Positions 46,342 to 57,399 of a stretch of DNA of 64,000 nt are shown in pieces. Source of the stretch: Avena insularis (Eukaryota; Streptophyta; Magnoliopsida; Poales; Poaceae); the NCBI GenBank assembly GCA_023614405.1, contig CM042694.1, forward strand, positions 92,301,285 through 92,365,284, given 5' to 3'. The notes under the pieces are model-generated. The model ran no database searches. It saw only the letters and a list, made by a program, of their open reading frames with translations, and was not told where the DNA came from. The position numbers and the translations under genes are program-made. Each line of letters opens with the position of its first letter. The first letter of the stretch is position 1.

Positions 46342-47951
46342 TGATGGCTCTGTGTATGGCGCTAGAAAAATGCTAGAGCGGTGTTGATGTAGAGCTCGTT
46401 GGGAACCCCAAGAGGAAGGTATGATGAGCACAGCAGCAAGTTTCCCTCAGTATGAAACCAAGGTTTAATCGAACCAGTAGGAGCAAGGAAATACCCCAAA
46501 GGTGTTACTAGCTGAGCTTTGGCAGGGCACACTACCGGTGCTAGTAGCAACGTGGAGACCTGCACAACACAACCACAAAACTTTGTCCCCAACTTGCAAT
46601 GAGGTTGTCAATCTCACCATGTTTTGCGGAAAACAAAAGATTAAACGTATCGAATGGAAAGAAGTAAAAGTTTGCAGAAAGTAAACACAAAGCAGTAAAC
46701 AGTTTGTAGATTGAATTGTAAAAGACAAAGGACCGGGATCCATAGTTCACTAGAGGTGGCTCTCCTTAGATAGATAACATGCTGGGTGAACAAATTACAG
46801 CGGGGCAATTGACAAACATCGAGAAAGCAATACATGCATATACTAATCATCTTGACTCCTTTGGAACTTGATTGGGCATTACAACATTATACATAGACCG
46901 CCATCCAACTGCATCTATGACTAATAATCCACCTTCAGGTTATCATCCGAACCCTCTCCAGTATTAAGTTACAAGCAATAGATTATTGCTTTACGAACTG
47001 CGTGTAAAGTAAACAATACGATTGTTCTATGAACAAAGGATTGTTGTTTTCTCCCTAGTAGCAACAACACATATAGTACCTTAGAGATTTCTATCACTTC
47101 CCCAGATTACCAGAGGCATGAACCCACTATCGAGCATAAATACTAACTCTTGGAGTTGCTAGCATCTACTTGGCCAAGATAGCTACTAACAACGGACAAC
47201 ATGCAAGATCACAAATAACAAATACATGATAGAATCAATAATCAATCTGAAATAGCATCTCAATATCCATCGGATCCCCACAAACACAACATGCAGAATT
47301 ACAAATAGATGATCTTGATCATAAACGGAGCTCACAAGATCTAGACATGAAAGCACAAAGGAGGAGAACCAGCCATCTAGCTACTACATGGATCCGTAGT
47401 CCAAGGATGAACTACTCACGCATCACACCGGAGGCTTGCATGGTGATGAAGAAGGCCTCCAGGGTGAATTCCCCTCTCCGGTAGGGTGCCAAGAAGAGGT
47501 TCAGATCCCTCCCGATCTAGGGACGGAGATGACGGCGGCTACAGACTCTTTCGTGGAATTTTGATCAGGCACTTAGGGTTTTCGTCCCGAGGGCAATATA
47601 TAGGCGGAAGGAGAGGTCGAGGGGGTGCCAGGGGCCACCACACCACCCCCTGGCGCTTGAAGCTGGCCGTGCAGGTGGTGATGTGGCCGCCTCGGCTCTC
47701 CGTCTCGTATTCTGGCATCTGATGACTTCCGGAAAAATAGGCACTTTGGCTTTTGTCCCATCCAATTCCGAGAATATTCATTTTCTGACTTTCTTGGAAC
47801 CAAAAACAGCAGAAAACAGGCAGCTGGCACTGTGGCTCTTGTTAATAGGTTAGTCCAAGAAATCATATGAAAAGTACTCCAAAGTTCACAAGAAAGTGGA
47901 TAAAACTAAGCATGGAACATCAAAAATTATAGATACATTTGCAATGTATCA
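46342..47951 (-). repeat. Inner Gypsy 5' LTR (1,610 bp)
   Basis: Pair of 41,003-42,630. It ends (minus strand) ACACAGAGCCATCA next to the primer site. TATA-like tatatat lies on the minus strand near 47,597. Confidence 0.85.
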
Positions 47952-48382
47952 ATAACGTCCCTCAAAAAATCTCAATTCCCCAAAAGAACTCAAAAAGGAA
48001 CCAATAAGAAGCAAATGCAAATAATGCCAGAAATCTGTCAAAACAGACCAGCAGGTAAAAACCAATTTTTTCGAAGACCTTCTGTTGCTCAAATCGAAAA
48101 GTGTTGAACTAACGAAAGTTAGATAACAACCTAGGGAAGAAGCACAAACATTCATGCCTCAAAAGGACGTACAAATATTTTACACAAATTTTTACGGTGA
48201 AGCACAGAAATCTGTTTCGGGACAGCAACTTTCCTAATCATTACTTCGCTCTCATTAGAGGTTACTCTTGACACAAAAAGCAAATAAAAAGGATAAGGAG
48301 CGTTTATTACAGAAGTAATAACTTCCAAGACTCATCTAAAACTTTTGGGTTATCTCCCAATAAGTACTTTTCTTTAACGTCT

Positions 48383-49099
48383 TTAAGTTAGGCATGATAG
48401 TTTGAGAAGATGCTCAAATAAGAAATATGAATTGAAGTAAAAGAGAGCATCAAGGAGCAAATTCAAAACATATTTAAGTCTAACCCATTTCCTATGCAAA
48501 ATACTCTTGTAAAGAAACAAGTCATGAAAGCACAAAGCAACAAGCATAGGAAAGCAAAACAAGTGCAACTTCAAGACTTTCAACATAAAGAGGGAAAACT
48601 TAATATTGTTGAGACACATAAAACCATGTTTCCCTCTCTCATAATAACTTTCAGTAGCATCATGAATAAAATTAACAATATAACTATCACATAAAACATT
48701 CTTATCATGAGCCACATGCATAAAAGAATTAATACTCTCCCTATAAGCATAGTCATTCTTATTAATCATAGTGGGAGCAAATTCAACAAAATAGCTATCA
48801 TTATTATTCTCATCACCATAATCATCAAATATAGGAGGCACATTGTAATCATAATTAATTTTCTCCTCAATAGTAGGTGGACTTAAAATATCATATTCAT
48901 CATTGTAATCATCATATATTGGAGGTTTGGTATCATCATAAGCAATAGAATAGCTATCTTCCAAAGCTGGGGAACTAAAAAGATCATTTTCATAAAAACT
49001 AGCTTCCCCAAGCTTAGACTTTTCCATAGCATTAGCAATAATGGTGTCTAGAGAATTCATACTAACAACATTGCTATTAGCATGCAAATAAAGTTCCAT
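48383..49099 (-). CDS. Uncharacterised retroelement ORF, 238 aa
   Basis: Open from ATG 49,099 to 48,383. The N-terminal half is acidic, with repeated Tyr/Asp-rich units (PPIYDDYNDEYDI, PPIFDDYGDENN). The middle has SINSFMHVAHDKNVLCDSYI and the C-terminal half is hydrophobic (LKLHLFCFPMLVALCFHDLF), possibly membrane-associated. I recognise it as a frequent reading frame of Triticeae Gypsy elements lacking pol, but no function is known to me. It lies just downstream of the primer site. It is intact here, so it may be translated if the element is transcribed. Confidence 0.6.
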   Translation of the reverse strand: MELYLHANSNVVSMNSLDTIIANAMEKSKLGEASFYENDLFSSPALEDSYSIAYDDTKPPIYDDYNDEYDILSPPTIEEKINYDYNVPPIFDDYGDENNNDSYFVEFAPTMINKNDYAYRESINSFMHVAHDKNVLCDSYIVNFIHDATESYYERGKHGFMCLNNIKFSLFMLKVLKLHLFCFPMLVALCFHDLFLYKSILHRKWVRLKYVLNLLLDALFYFNSYFLFEHLLKLSCLT

Positions 49100-49334
49100 A
49101 GGTTTTTAAATTTTCTCTTCAAACACTTAATGTCCTAACTCAAGATAAATACTATAAAGCTCTCTTATTTGTTGTTGTTTTCCATTAAGCCTAACTAGTG
49201 AAAACAAGAAACAAAAATACAAAATTACAGAATCTAAAGGAAATAACTTCGAGTACTCACACCGGAGGATGTGAGACGGCGCCAGAAAATACTTGTTGGC
49301 GCGTGGTTGACGTGGGAGCTTCTTCTTCTTCAAT

Positions 49335-49351
49335 TCCCGGCAACGGCGCCA
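49335..49351 (-). other. Primer-binding site of the outer Gypsy
   Basis: On the minus strand TGGCGCCGTTGCCGGGA, ten bases from the end of the 5' LTR. Confidence 0.8.
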
Positions 49352-49361
49352 GAAAATAGCT

Positions 49362-50792
49362 TGATGTCTACGCACTTCTATTCTTGTAGACAGTTGTTGG
49401 GCCTCCAAGTGCAGAGGTTTGTAGAACAGCAGCAAGTTTTCCCTTAAGTGGATCACCCAAGGTTTATCGAACTCAGGGAGGAAGTGGTCAAAGGTATCCC
49501 CTCTCAAGCAACCCTGCAATCAAGATACAAGAAGTCTCTTGTGTCCCCAACACACCCAATACACTTGTCAGGTGTATATGTGCACTAGTTCGGTGAAGAG
49601 ATAGTGAAATACAAGTGGTATGGATAATTATAAGTGGTAACGGTGATAGAAAATAACTTGATGGCGTGGAAGAGACTAAAGGCAAACTGAAATAAAGATA
49701 GAAGCAAGCAAACATGTAATAGATCTAGTTGCAAACGGTGTTTCAATGCTAAGAAACAAGGCCTAGGGATCATACTTTCACTAGTGAACACTCTCATATA
49801 AATATCTTCTCTTCATGATACTACTCTTAACTACTCTCCGGTTGAACACTCTAATCGATGGTAGGGCTATAACAACACACCTCAAAGTAAGCCTTTCCGC
49901 ATCTAGATAACCCCACACTGTCACCTTGAGCTCTAGATGGTTCCAACAAACACCACAATTTCATAGAGACATCCAACTCCAAATATAACTCATAACAAGT
50001 ATTTGTAATCTCTAGCTAAGTGCCACCATGGTGTGCACGCTGTCACTTTCACACACATGGGGAGAGCAGAGATCTATTAAAGCACTTGAGTAGCAAGGTA
50101 GATCTATAGATTACAAGCTCATGATCTTAATAATATCATGCATAGAGAGAGAGAGAGAGAGAGAGAGATGAACACATAGCTACCAGTAGAACCCTCAGCC
50201 TCAAGAGAGAACTACTCCCTCCTCATCATGGGAATCAGCAATGGTGATGGAGATGGTGGTGGAGATCGATGGAGATGGCTCCGGGGGGACTTCCCCGTCC
50301 CGGCAGGGTGTCGGAATAGAGACTTTCTGTCCCCCAAATCTCCCCTTCGGTGGCGGCGGCGCTGCCGAACTTTTCGTGGCTGGAGGCTTGATGATTTTGG
50401 GTTTATGCATCGGGAGGCTCTTATAGGCGAGAGGGGAGACCGAGGGGGTGCCGGAGGGGCCCACACCACCCCCTGGCGAGGCCTGGCTTGGCCCGCGCCA
50501 CCAGGTAGTGTGGCCACCCTCTGGCCCTTCTCCGTTTCGTATTCTGGCTCCAAGTGTCCCCCGGTAAAATAATAACTTTGGCTTTTGTCCCGTCCAATTC
50601 CGAGAGTATTCATTTTCTGACTTCCTAGAACCAAAAATAGCAGAAAACAGGCAGCTGGCACTGTGGCTCTTGTTAATAGGTTAGTCCAAGAAATCATATG
50701 AAAAGTACTCCAAAGTGTGGACAAAACATAAGAAAGTAGATAAAAACAAAGCATGGAACATAAAATATTATAGATACATTTGCAATGTATCA
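49362..50792 (-). repeat. Outer Gypsy 5' LTR (1,431 bp)
   Basis: Pair of 31,624-33,039, highly similar over its whole length. One visible difference is the (ga)n run at about 50,143-50,168, longer than the run at 32,408-32,416 in the partner. Confidence 0.9.
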
Positions 50793-51063
50793 CTAGGCCA
50801 AACTATGTTGTATTTTCCTTCTATGTCAAACTATGTTTAATTTCATGCTGAACTCTGTTTAATTTAAGGCCGAACTACGCCGAACATTGTTCTATATTCA
50901 TATTTATGCTAAACTACTCCGAACTCTGTTTGAATTTGTGCCAAATTTGGGGGAAAACTCGCCATTTTTGCGTCGCCTGGGAACACGAGTGGGAAACTGG
51001 GCGTTCCCAGGCCAAAAGTAACATTCGTCTGGCGCTAAATAGCGCCGGATTTCAGCCTGGGAA
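50793..51063 (+). mobile_element. 3' end of the split Harbinger element
   Basis: Phrases of the type gccgaactatgttgtat recur four times. The end, gcgttcccaggcc ... tttcagcctgggaa, mirrors motifs of the left end near 29,870-30,000. Non-coding. Confidence 0.6.
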
Positions 51064-51087
51064 ACTTGAACGCTAGAACCATGGATT
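51058..51087 (+). repeat. 30-bp copy of Gypsy leader sequence
   Basis: Matches 51,521-51,550 at 29 of 30 positions (tgggaaacttgaacgct...). The true leader copy lies after the LTR and primer site. This one lies before the LTR, at the Harbinger edge. Confidence 0.85.
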
Positions 51088-51089
51088 AC

Positions 51090-51506
51090 TCAGGTCCCTA
51101 TGATTTACATAGGTATGATTACTCAGGTCCCTATGATTTACTACCTAGGGCCTGCGGAAAGGCTTATGGCCCATGAAGAGTCAAGATGAAGATCCAAAGA
51201 AGCAACCGACAAAGAGTTTAGTTGTATTAGGAAAGAGGAACAAAGACCGACATAGAGTTGGCATTGTAATCAAGTAACCTATCTGCATACAGCTTTGAGA
51301 CCCAACCTATTATATATAGGGCGGGAGAAACCTAGGAGAGGCACCGAACAATTCCCAAGCGATTTGTAACCAAGCAATCTCTCGTAATATTATGCAGGAA
51401 ACTTTGATCCCATTGTTTCCTGACTTCCAACAAAATCCCCAGCGTTCTCTTTTCCGAAAAACCCTAAGTCCTTCTTTATGGACATTGCCGAGATCGCCCC
51501 TCATCA
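51090..51506 (+). repeat. Gypsy LTR (about 0.4 kb), 5' edge uncertain
   Basis: Ends cgcccctcatca directly before the primer site. A TATA box (tattatatata) is near 51,309. The start is unclear because of a small tandem duplication of gattactcaggtccctatga at 51,084-51,141. The LTR body is recognisable from about 51,140 (gcctgcggaaaggcttatgg). Confidence 0.65.
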
Positions 51507-51507
51507 A

Positions 51508-51525
51508 TTAGCGCCGTCTATGGGA
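51508..51525 (+). other. Gypsy primer-binding site, mutated
   Basis: ttagcgccgtctatggga follows the LTR. The family usually has ttGgcgccgtct, so one base is changed. Confidence 0.65.
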
Positions 51526-53471
51526 AACTTGAACGCTGGAACCATGGATTCGGCGGAATTCTTTTCGCCAAACAGCAACCCCACAAAAGCAGATCCACGC
51601 CCGCCCACACATGTGACAGTACCCACCAATTTCAATGGCAGATCCGATCTGATCATCAAAAGTTTCCACTTATAAGTTGGAAACCCTCAGGAGCCACGCC
51701 CTTTGGCCCTGATAACATCAGAACCGTCGGTGGAACAAACTATGCTTACAGCGATTCCAGCATCATCTATCGGATCCTCCATGGATATCACGTCAGAAAT
51801 CGAAGCACCCGACGAAAACAAGCAAGATGAGACGGATCTGGGGGATCTTGATGGTCTTTACGACAATCTCTCCTTCGGATCAGATTCCCCACCAACTCCA
51901 CCACAAGGAACAAATCCAGCAAACTCCGAACCCGAAGAAAGCAGCGAAATCATCGACTTTGGAATAAGGATGACAAAAATATACCCAGAGCAGAAATTTA
52001 TGGACTTTGCTGATCCACCCACTATCTCCCCCAATTTGGATGACGACACCACAAGACCATATATGACATGCCACCAAGTGTGCACGATCAAAGGAGCCAC
52101 CTCGACACCACGCGACTCTAACGGTAACCCTATCCTCGACCCTAATGATATTTTATCGGATGACAATACAGGAAATCCTGACAATGAAGGAAATCACGGA
52201 AATGGAGGAGGTGGAGCGGATAACCGCATAGTCCCAGGAGGAAGAGCGGAACTAGGCGGGGGAGAGAGATGGACCCTTTGGCTACCAGCAACGGCATGGC
52301 CAAAGGCTAGAGAGGCAATTTCGGGTGCGGTCCCAATGACAGCGGACGCCTCACACGAAGATTTATTAGCATATCAATACCTGCTTCACCACAAAAAGAG
52401 AGACCTACTAAGGATGCAGAGGCAACTAGATGAAAGCAAAAAGCTAGCCGACGAATCCAGCCTACGACGGGCACAACTCAGCTTAACCCAAAGGTCCGGA
52501 AGCGTAACAGGAGGAGTACCACTAGGAAGGGGAACATCTCGGCTGCAGAACATCCCCGAAGCAGAAATAAACGAATTGATCTGAAACCTCGACCTATCAT
52601 TCATGTCAGTAGATCAAGCAGGAAATATTAAAGAAAAAACAACCCAAGCAGCAATTATGGCCGCTCAAACATACCTGATCACAACCCAACCCGCATCCGA
52701 TGATCCTCGTGCAGCTCTTCACCGCTCTGCACTAATGAACCTCATCATGGTGGGAGCAGCGCTCGCACAAGCAGAACAATGACCTACGCATCAACCCAAT
52801 ACATCACCACGCTGTCGTAGCAGCCTTGGACACACGGGCCACACTAGGCAATCACAATCGCCACATCAGGAGGGTCTTTTAGGATTAGAGCCACGAAGCA
52901 ATACAAGAAACGAAAACCGCAGCCGAAGAGGGCACGACGATGACAATGAAGACGATCACGAATTATGCGGAGCCAGCTGTTTAACTCAGCGAATTCAGAA
53001 AGCCATAGTACCCAAGGATTTTAAACTTCCACATGACCGCCAAAAATACGACGGACTCTAAGAGCCCAAAGATTGGTTAGCAGATTACCTGGCCACTGTC
53101 AAGTTACATGGCGACTCAACAGCCATAGCAATGCAAAGTTTACAATTGCACCTCACTAGCGTCGCAAGGTCATGGCTCAGACAGCTACCTAAAGATTATA
53201 TTCGTAGCTGAAACGACCTCGAAGATAAGCTCATCCGACACTTTCATTCCACATTCAAACGACCCGTGTCTTTAGAGCAATTACGGGCATGCAAACAGAA
53301 GCCCGGAGAGACAATAAGAGCGTTCATCCAGCGATGGAACATCATCAAAAATATAGCAGAATCCATATCCGACCAAATAGCAATTGATGCCTTCAATGAC
53401 GGCCTCCGTCACCAAGAATTCATAGAGGAACTGGGGCGAGTCCGACCAAAGAGCAAATCGATGGGCTGATG
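51520..53471 (+). pseudogene. Gypsy gag, broken by stops
   Basis: The reading begins MGNLNAGTMDSAEFF at 51,520, stops at TAA 51,673, reopens at 51,703 and runs to TGA 52,582. The acidic N-terminal region (PSSETDL-type, then EPEESSEIIDFGIRM) is followed by a coiled segment (LDESKKLADESSLRRAQLSL). The capsid-like gag domain appears after further stops as DGLEPKDWLADYLATV-type residues near 53,060 and SLEQLRACKQKPGETIRAFI at 53,269 onward. Stops lie at about 53,059 and 53,211 and the frame closes at 53,469. Many stops follow to 53,700. It cannot make capsid protein. Confidence 0.75.
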
Positions 53472-54159
53472 GAGAAGGTGCGCTGCATAACAAGTGAGCG
53501 CGGTCACCCAAAGAAGACATGGATAAACGCAGCAATGATAGGAGGCGACGAAACAATGATGGAAACACATGACCAAGATACGTCGTGGCTAGTTTTTTGG
53601 GTGAAGGCAACAACAGGGATAACGACTACAATAGCGGGTACCGCCACAACAGGGACGAAGGCGGAGGATGTCAATTAGCACAGCGATACCCGCCAAGAAC
53701 TCAAACCCACCCATGTCCATAATGCAAATACTGGAAGGGCCCTAGAATATGCACATTTACATCGATTCAGCAGGAAGAAGACAATCCAACCACCTCATGA
53801 AAGATTGCCGAACATTCTTAAAGATGTAAGAGCTGTACAATGCAAAAGCAACCAAAGCAACAAGAAGATGATACACATCCACGCCTGACAGGTTAGCCAT
53901 CGGTGTACCACCCCCGCCAGCAGGACAACCACAAAACACAACCAATCAAAATGACGATTACCTAGGTCAAAAGGGGCAATGTCGATGATTCAAAAAGGGC
54001 GTCCACCCAACAAAATTCAGAAGCTAATCACAATACAAGTCAGTATGGCGGAAATGGAGCCACCAACCACACCTGAATATCTCCACTGGTTAGAACAGGA
54101 AATCACATTCAGCAGAGTTGATCACCCTCATCGCATACCAAGACCAGGCCATTCAGCCT

Positions 54160-54557
54160 TGATAGTATAAGCACAAATTGGCGGATTCGACATGAGTAAG
54201 GTCTTCATGGACGTAGGAAGCAACATAAACTTGATCGACGCCAAAACGCTTAGGGCAATGAATTACCCTCTAGCAAATTTGGCACCAACATAAACATCCT
54301 TCCACGGCATCGTACCAGGTAAAGCCGAAATTCCTTTAGGTAAAATTTTCCTTGACGTTGTGTTTGGATCCAAAGAAAATTTCAGGCGGCAAAAGCTCGA
54401 ATTCGAAGTCATGGACTGGCCATCACAGTATCACGCGATCCTGGGACGCCCGGCTTTCGCACGATTCATGGCAATTCCTCACTATGCATACCTAGTCATG
54501 AAGATGAACACCAAAGGGAATCATATCAAAAAAAGGGAGCTTCACACGTTCCGATAA
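54160..54557 (+). pseudogene. Gypsy aspartic protease remnant
   Basis: GGFDMSKVFMDVGSNINLID places DVGS where the family has D-S/T-G-(A/S). A stop lies at about 54,291, and the frame continues with KLEFEVMDWPSQYHAILGRP, the second protease hallmark (ILGRP), ending at TGA-like closure 54,557. It is defective because of the stop and the changed active site. Confidence 0.65.
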
Positions 54558-54834
54558 TTGTGATCGGGAATTCAACAAAATTTCTGAATCTTTCGGGATG
54601 GCGACCGAGTTTGAGCAGCTCAAAACGACGACAACGGTAGAACCTCTCGCAGTAACACGGGTCAACCCCGGCTAGGCCTTCGACTCTACAAAGGACACTA
54701 ATGAAGTACAAGTCCACCCCACCGATCAGAAGAAAACAACATTTGTGGCCTCCAACCTTGGTCCCGCATAGGAAAGCGCGCTCATCGAGTTCCTCCATGA
54801 GCACTGAGAAATCTTTGCATGGCTACCTTCTGAC

Positions 54835-55263
54835 ATGCCGCGAATTCCCAGGGAACTCGCTGAGCATGCACTAAATTTGGATCCAAAAGCAAAACCAGTC
54901 AAACAATCTCTTCGTCGTTTCGTGGAACCAAAGCGCAAAGCTATTGGAAAAGGGCTACATCACCTCACGGACGCTAAATTTATAAAGGAACTAAAGAAAG
55001 CAGAGTGGGTCGCAAACCAAGTATGCCTCCCAAAGAAGAACACCGAAGAATTACAGATGTGCATCGACTTCACAACATTAAGTAAACACTGTCCAAGAGG
55101 AATTGAAGCTAATCCTGAGAAAATACAGGCAATATTAACAATGAAAAAACAAACAAATTTACGAGGAGTGCAACAGCTGGCCGGCGAATGGCAGCGCTTA
55201 GCCGTTTCATTGCTCGATTAGAAGAAAAGCATTACCATTCTACGCCCTTATGAGAAAATTAGA
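54835..55263 (+). pseudogene. Gypsy reverse transcriptase with core deleted
   Basis: MPRIPRELAEHALNLDP and FIKELKKAEWVANQVCLPKK are the start of RT. At CIDFTTLSKHCPRG (about 55,097) the reading passes directly into IEANPEKIQAILTMK, which normally lies some 130 residues later. The palm, including the YxDD catalytic site, is therefore missing, with the frame kept at the junction. The remnant is cut at about 55,334 by a hAT-like insertion. Confidence 0.8.
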
Positions 55264-55334
55264 TAAGTTTGAATGAACCAAAGAAGCTCAGTATGCCTTT
55301 GAAGACCTCAAGAAGGCGGCTCGACCCCTCCCGG

Positions 55335-56373
55335 CAGGGGTAGAGCCATGATTTGAACATGGGGGGGGGGGGGGTGACAAAGACATTTTCTTCTTTAATC
55401 ATAAATCCCAAAAAAATCTACCTCCTTTTACGGTACACTACTGTATAATATATATATATATACATCAAGTTTCACATAAAACGCATAGCAGCATTCTTTT
55501 TCCAATGATGCTGCGAGTTCCAAAATTTCAAGATATATTAACCATACATGCATGTTTAACAACCGTCGGTTAAATTTAGATTTGTAATAATGTATACAAG
55601 ATGTGCGCTGAATTAAAAATCTCGTAGGACCTGACCTACAAGAGTTCAATCTGAAATTTCAACAAGATTTTTAGAGATTGAATCGGGTGGCTTAAAAAAT
55701 CAAGTTGTCAAATCTTTCACATCATTATTGTTAAACTACAGAAGTATTGCTAAACTGAAAGAAACGACACATTAGATCTATGGCTATTATCTGAACACAT
55801 TTAGGCAAAAATCAGACAAGACGATTAGCAGTAGTACTCTTCACATACCTTGAAATTTTGATCCGGCGGTGACTGCCGAGTTTATGGGACTATATGGTGG
55901 TGTCACGCATCCAAGCAACAACGGTGGTTAGCCGCGGCCGTCCTGGCATCGCTTGGTTTCCTGAACTGAGACGAGCATCGCCTAGATAAGGAGGCAAGAC
56001 CAATACAGTCGGTAGGCACATCGTCGCGGAAATCGCGTGAGAGTTAGGTCTGAGCGGCGGCTGATGGCAATGCCCTAGCTTATACTACCACCGAATTGTG
56101 GAGGACTAAACATGTGAGACCTCAGGTAACTGTCTACATGTAGTCGTGCGTCTAAGATAGTATGCCAGTTAATTAGGCCCCTTAATAAGACCCCTTAATT
56201 AGTATGCTGTTTGGGATTGACCCATGTGGCAGCAAAATCTCTGGCTAATGGCCGGAAATCAATGATGATTAATGCCTCATAGACTGCACATTAGCACTGG
56301 TAACTGCAACAAATTATTGAGGGGGGCCGATCCTTGGGGGTCTAGCCCCTGCTCGTCCCTCTCTCCGCCCCTG
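55335..56373. mobile_element. hAT-like non-autonomous element, 1,039 bp
   Basis: Left end CAGGGGTAGAGCCATG and inverted right end (read inwards) CAGGGGCGGAGAGAGG are hAT-type termini. The Gypsy reading frame resumes on the far side (VVMSPREKEPLLLYIA), which defines the borders. The presumed 8-bp target duplication (cctcccgg / gccccccg) is degenerate. A run of 13 or so G lies at about 55,362-55,374. No transposase reading frame is present. Confidence 0.75.
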
Positions 56374-57291
56374 GCCCCCCGTCGTCATGTCTCCACGAGA
56401 AAAAGAGCCATTACTTCTTTACATCGCCGTCACAAATCAGGTGGTTAGTACGGTCCTAGTTGTGGAGCGACCCGAAGAAGGAAAAAACCCATGGTGTTTA
56501 GAGGCCCGTTTATTTTTTGAGCGAGGTCCTCTCACCATCCAAACAAAGGTATCCACATTACCAAAAACTAGCAATGGAGTATTCATGACAGTATGGAAAC
56601 TACGTCATTATTTTTCGGAACATCCGATCATAGTGGTCAAAGAGGCACCTCTGTCGAACATTCTTAATAACCCAGAAGCAACTGGGCGTGTCTCCCTATG
56701 GGGCATCGAATTATACCCTCGGGACATCATGTATGAGAAATGAAAAGCAATTAAATTGCAAGTTTTGCCGGATTTCATCATGGAATGGACCGAGTTACAT
56801 TGTGCGGGTCCACATGATCTTTCAAGCGCCTGGACAATGTACTTCGATGGATCAAAAGAACAGAAGGAGTAGGAGCAGGGGTCATATTAATATCACCACA
56901 AGGCGACAAGATGCTATATATACTTCAGATGAGTTTTTCGAACGCATCCAACAATGAAGCTGAGTACGAGGCCTTGTTGCACGACATGCGAATGGTAAAG
57001 GCTTATGGTGCAACTCGTCTAAAAATCTTCGGTGACTCTAACCTCATAGCACATCAAACAATGAACAAGTGTGATGCCGTCAGCGACAATATGATTTCTT
57101 ACCGAGATCTCTACAGCATTATGGAAGCTCGGTTCGGTGGATGTAAAGTATCGCACATAGGAAGAGCAAGTAACGAAGAAGCCGACAATTTGGTAAACAT
57201 CGGGTCCTTGTGCTTACTAGTGCCACCCAGGTTTTTTGGGAAGAAATATTTGAGCGTTCTATCAATGCAAAAAGAGTCTCTGAGGTCATAG
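56374..57291 (+). pseudogene. Gypsy RT tail and RNase H, frameshifted
   Basis: Continues the RT-linked RNase H region interrupted by the hAT-like element: REKEPLLLYIAVTNQVVSTV, VWKLRHYFSEHPIIVV, then a stop at 56,741. A second, type-1 RNase H follows in another frame: TMYFDGSK (about 56,836), then SFSNASNNEAEYEALLHDM (from 56,932) and ATRLKIFGDSNLIAHQT. The catalytic D of FDGS, the E of NEAEYEAL and the D of GDSNL are all present but lie in two frames. Confidence 0.75.
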
Positions 57292-57399
57292 CTCCTAAGA
57301 CGGGAAAAAAAGAATAAAGCAAAAAAAGATTCGGGGGCTTCATCAGCCAGTACAAGGATAGAGGAAACCCTCAAAGAAGAACTAGAAATTGATGAAGTC

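Larger units (their letters stand above)
41003..47951 (-). mobile_element. Nested Gypsy element, minus strand, complete (6.95 kb)
   Basis: LTRs at 41,003-42,630 (3') and 46,342-47,951 (5'), with interior 42,631-46,341 between. The flanks are agcac on the left and ataac on the right, a poor target duplication. However, left and right flanks read together match an uninterrupted relative at 44,930-44,955 (tgtagcacttccctc), which proves the insertion point. The interior holds a long 3' untranslated part and one short reading frame but no gag-pol, so this is a non-autonomous copy. Confidence 0.85.
47952..49361 (-). mobile_element. Interior of the outer Gypsy, primer-site side
   Basis: Continues the outer element after the inner insertion. 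Sequence at 47,957-48,400 is a diverged copy of 44,942-45,395. It holds one reading frame (48,383-49,099) and two primer-site-like motifs (49,275-49,284 and 49,335-49,351). Confidence 0.75.
31624..50792 (-). mobile_element. Outer Gypsy element, 19.2 kb with nested insertions
   Basis: Minus-strand element with its 3' LTR at 31,624-33,039 and 5' LTR at 49,362-50,792. Its own interior is the three pieces 33,040-33,387, about 40,973-41,002 and 47,952-49,361, separated by two younger Gypsy elements. Flanks read CTAGA on the left and CTAGG on the right, a target duplication with one change. It sits inside the Harbinger transposon just downstream of the transposase stop. Its interior carries one reading frame at 48,383-49,099 and no recognisable pol, so it looks non-autonomous. 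Confidence 0.85.
29866..51063 (+). mobile_element. PIF/Harbinger transposon, split by a Gypsy insertion
   Basis: The left part (29,866-31,623) carries the transposase remnant. After the 19-kb Gypsy insertion, 50,793-51,063 continues with non-coding 3' sequence full of gccgaactatgtt-type phrases, ending near gatttcagcctgggaa. Both ends share a short inverted ccaggctga and several ggcgttccc(a/t)gg motifs. The outer borders are approximate because the terminal repeats are decayed. Confidence 0.65.
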
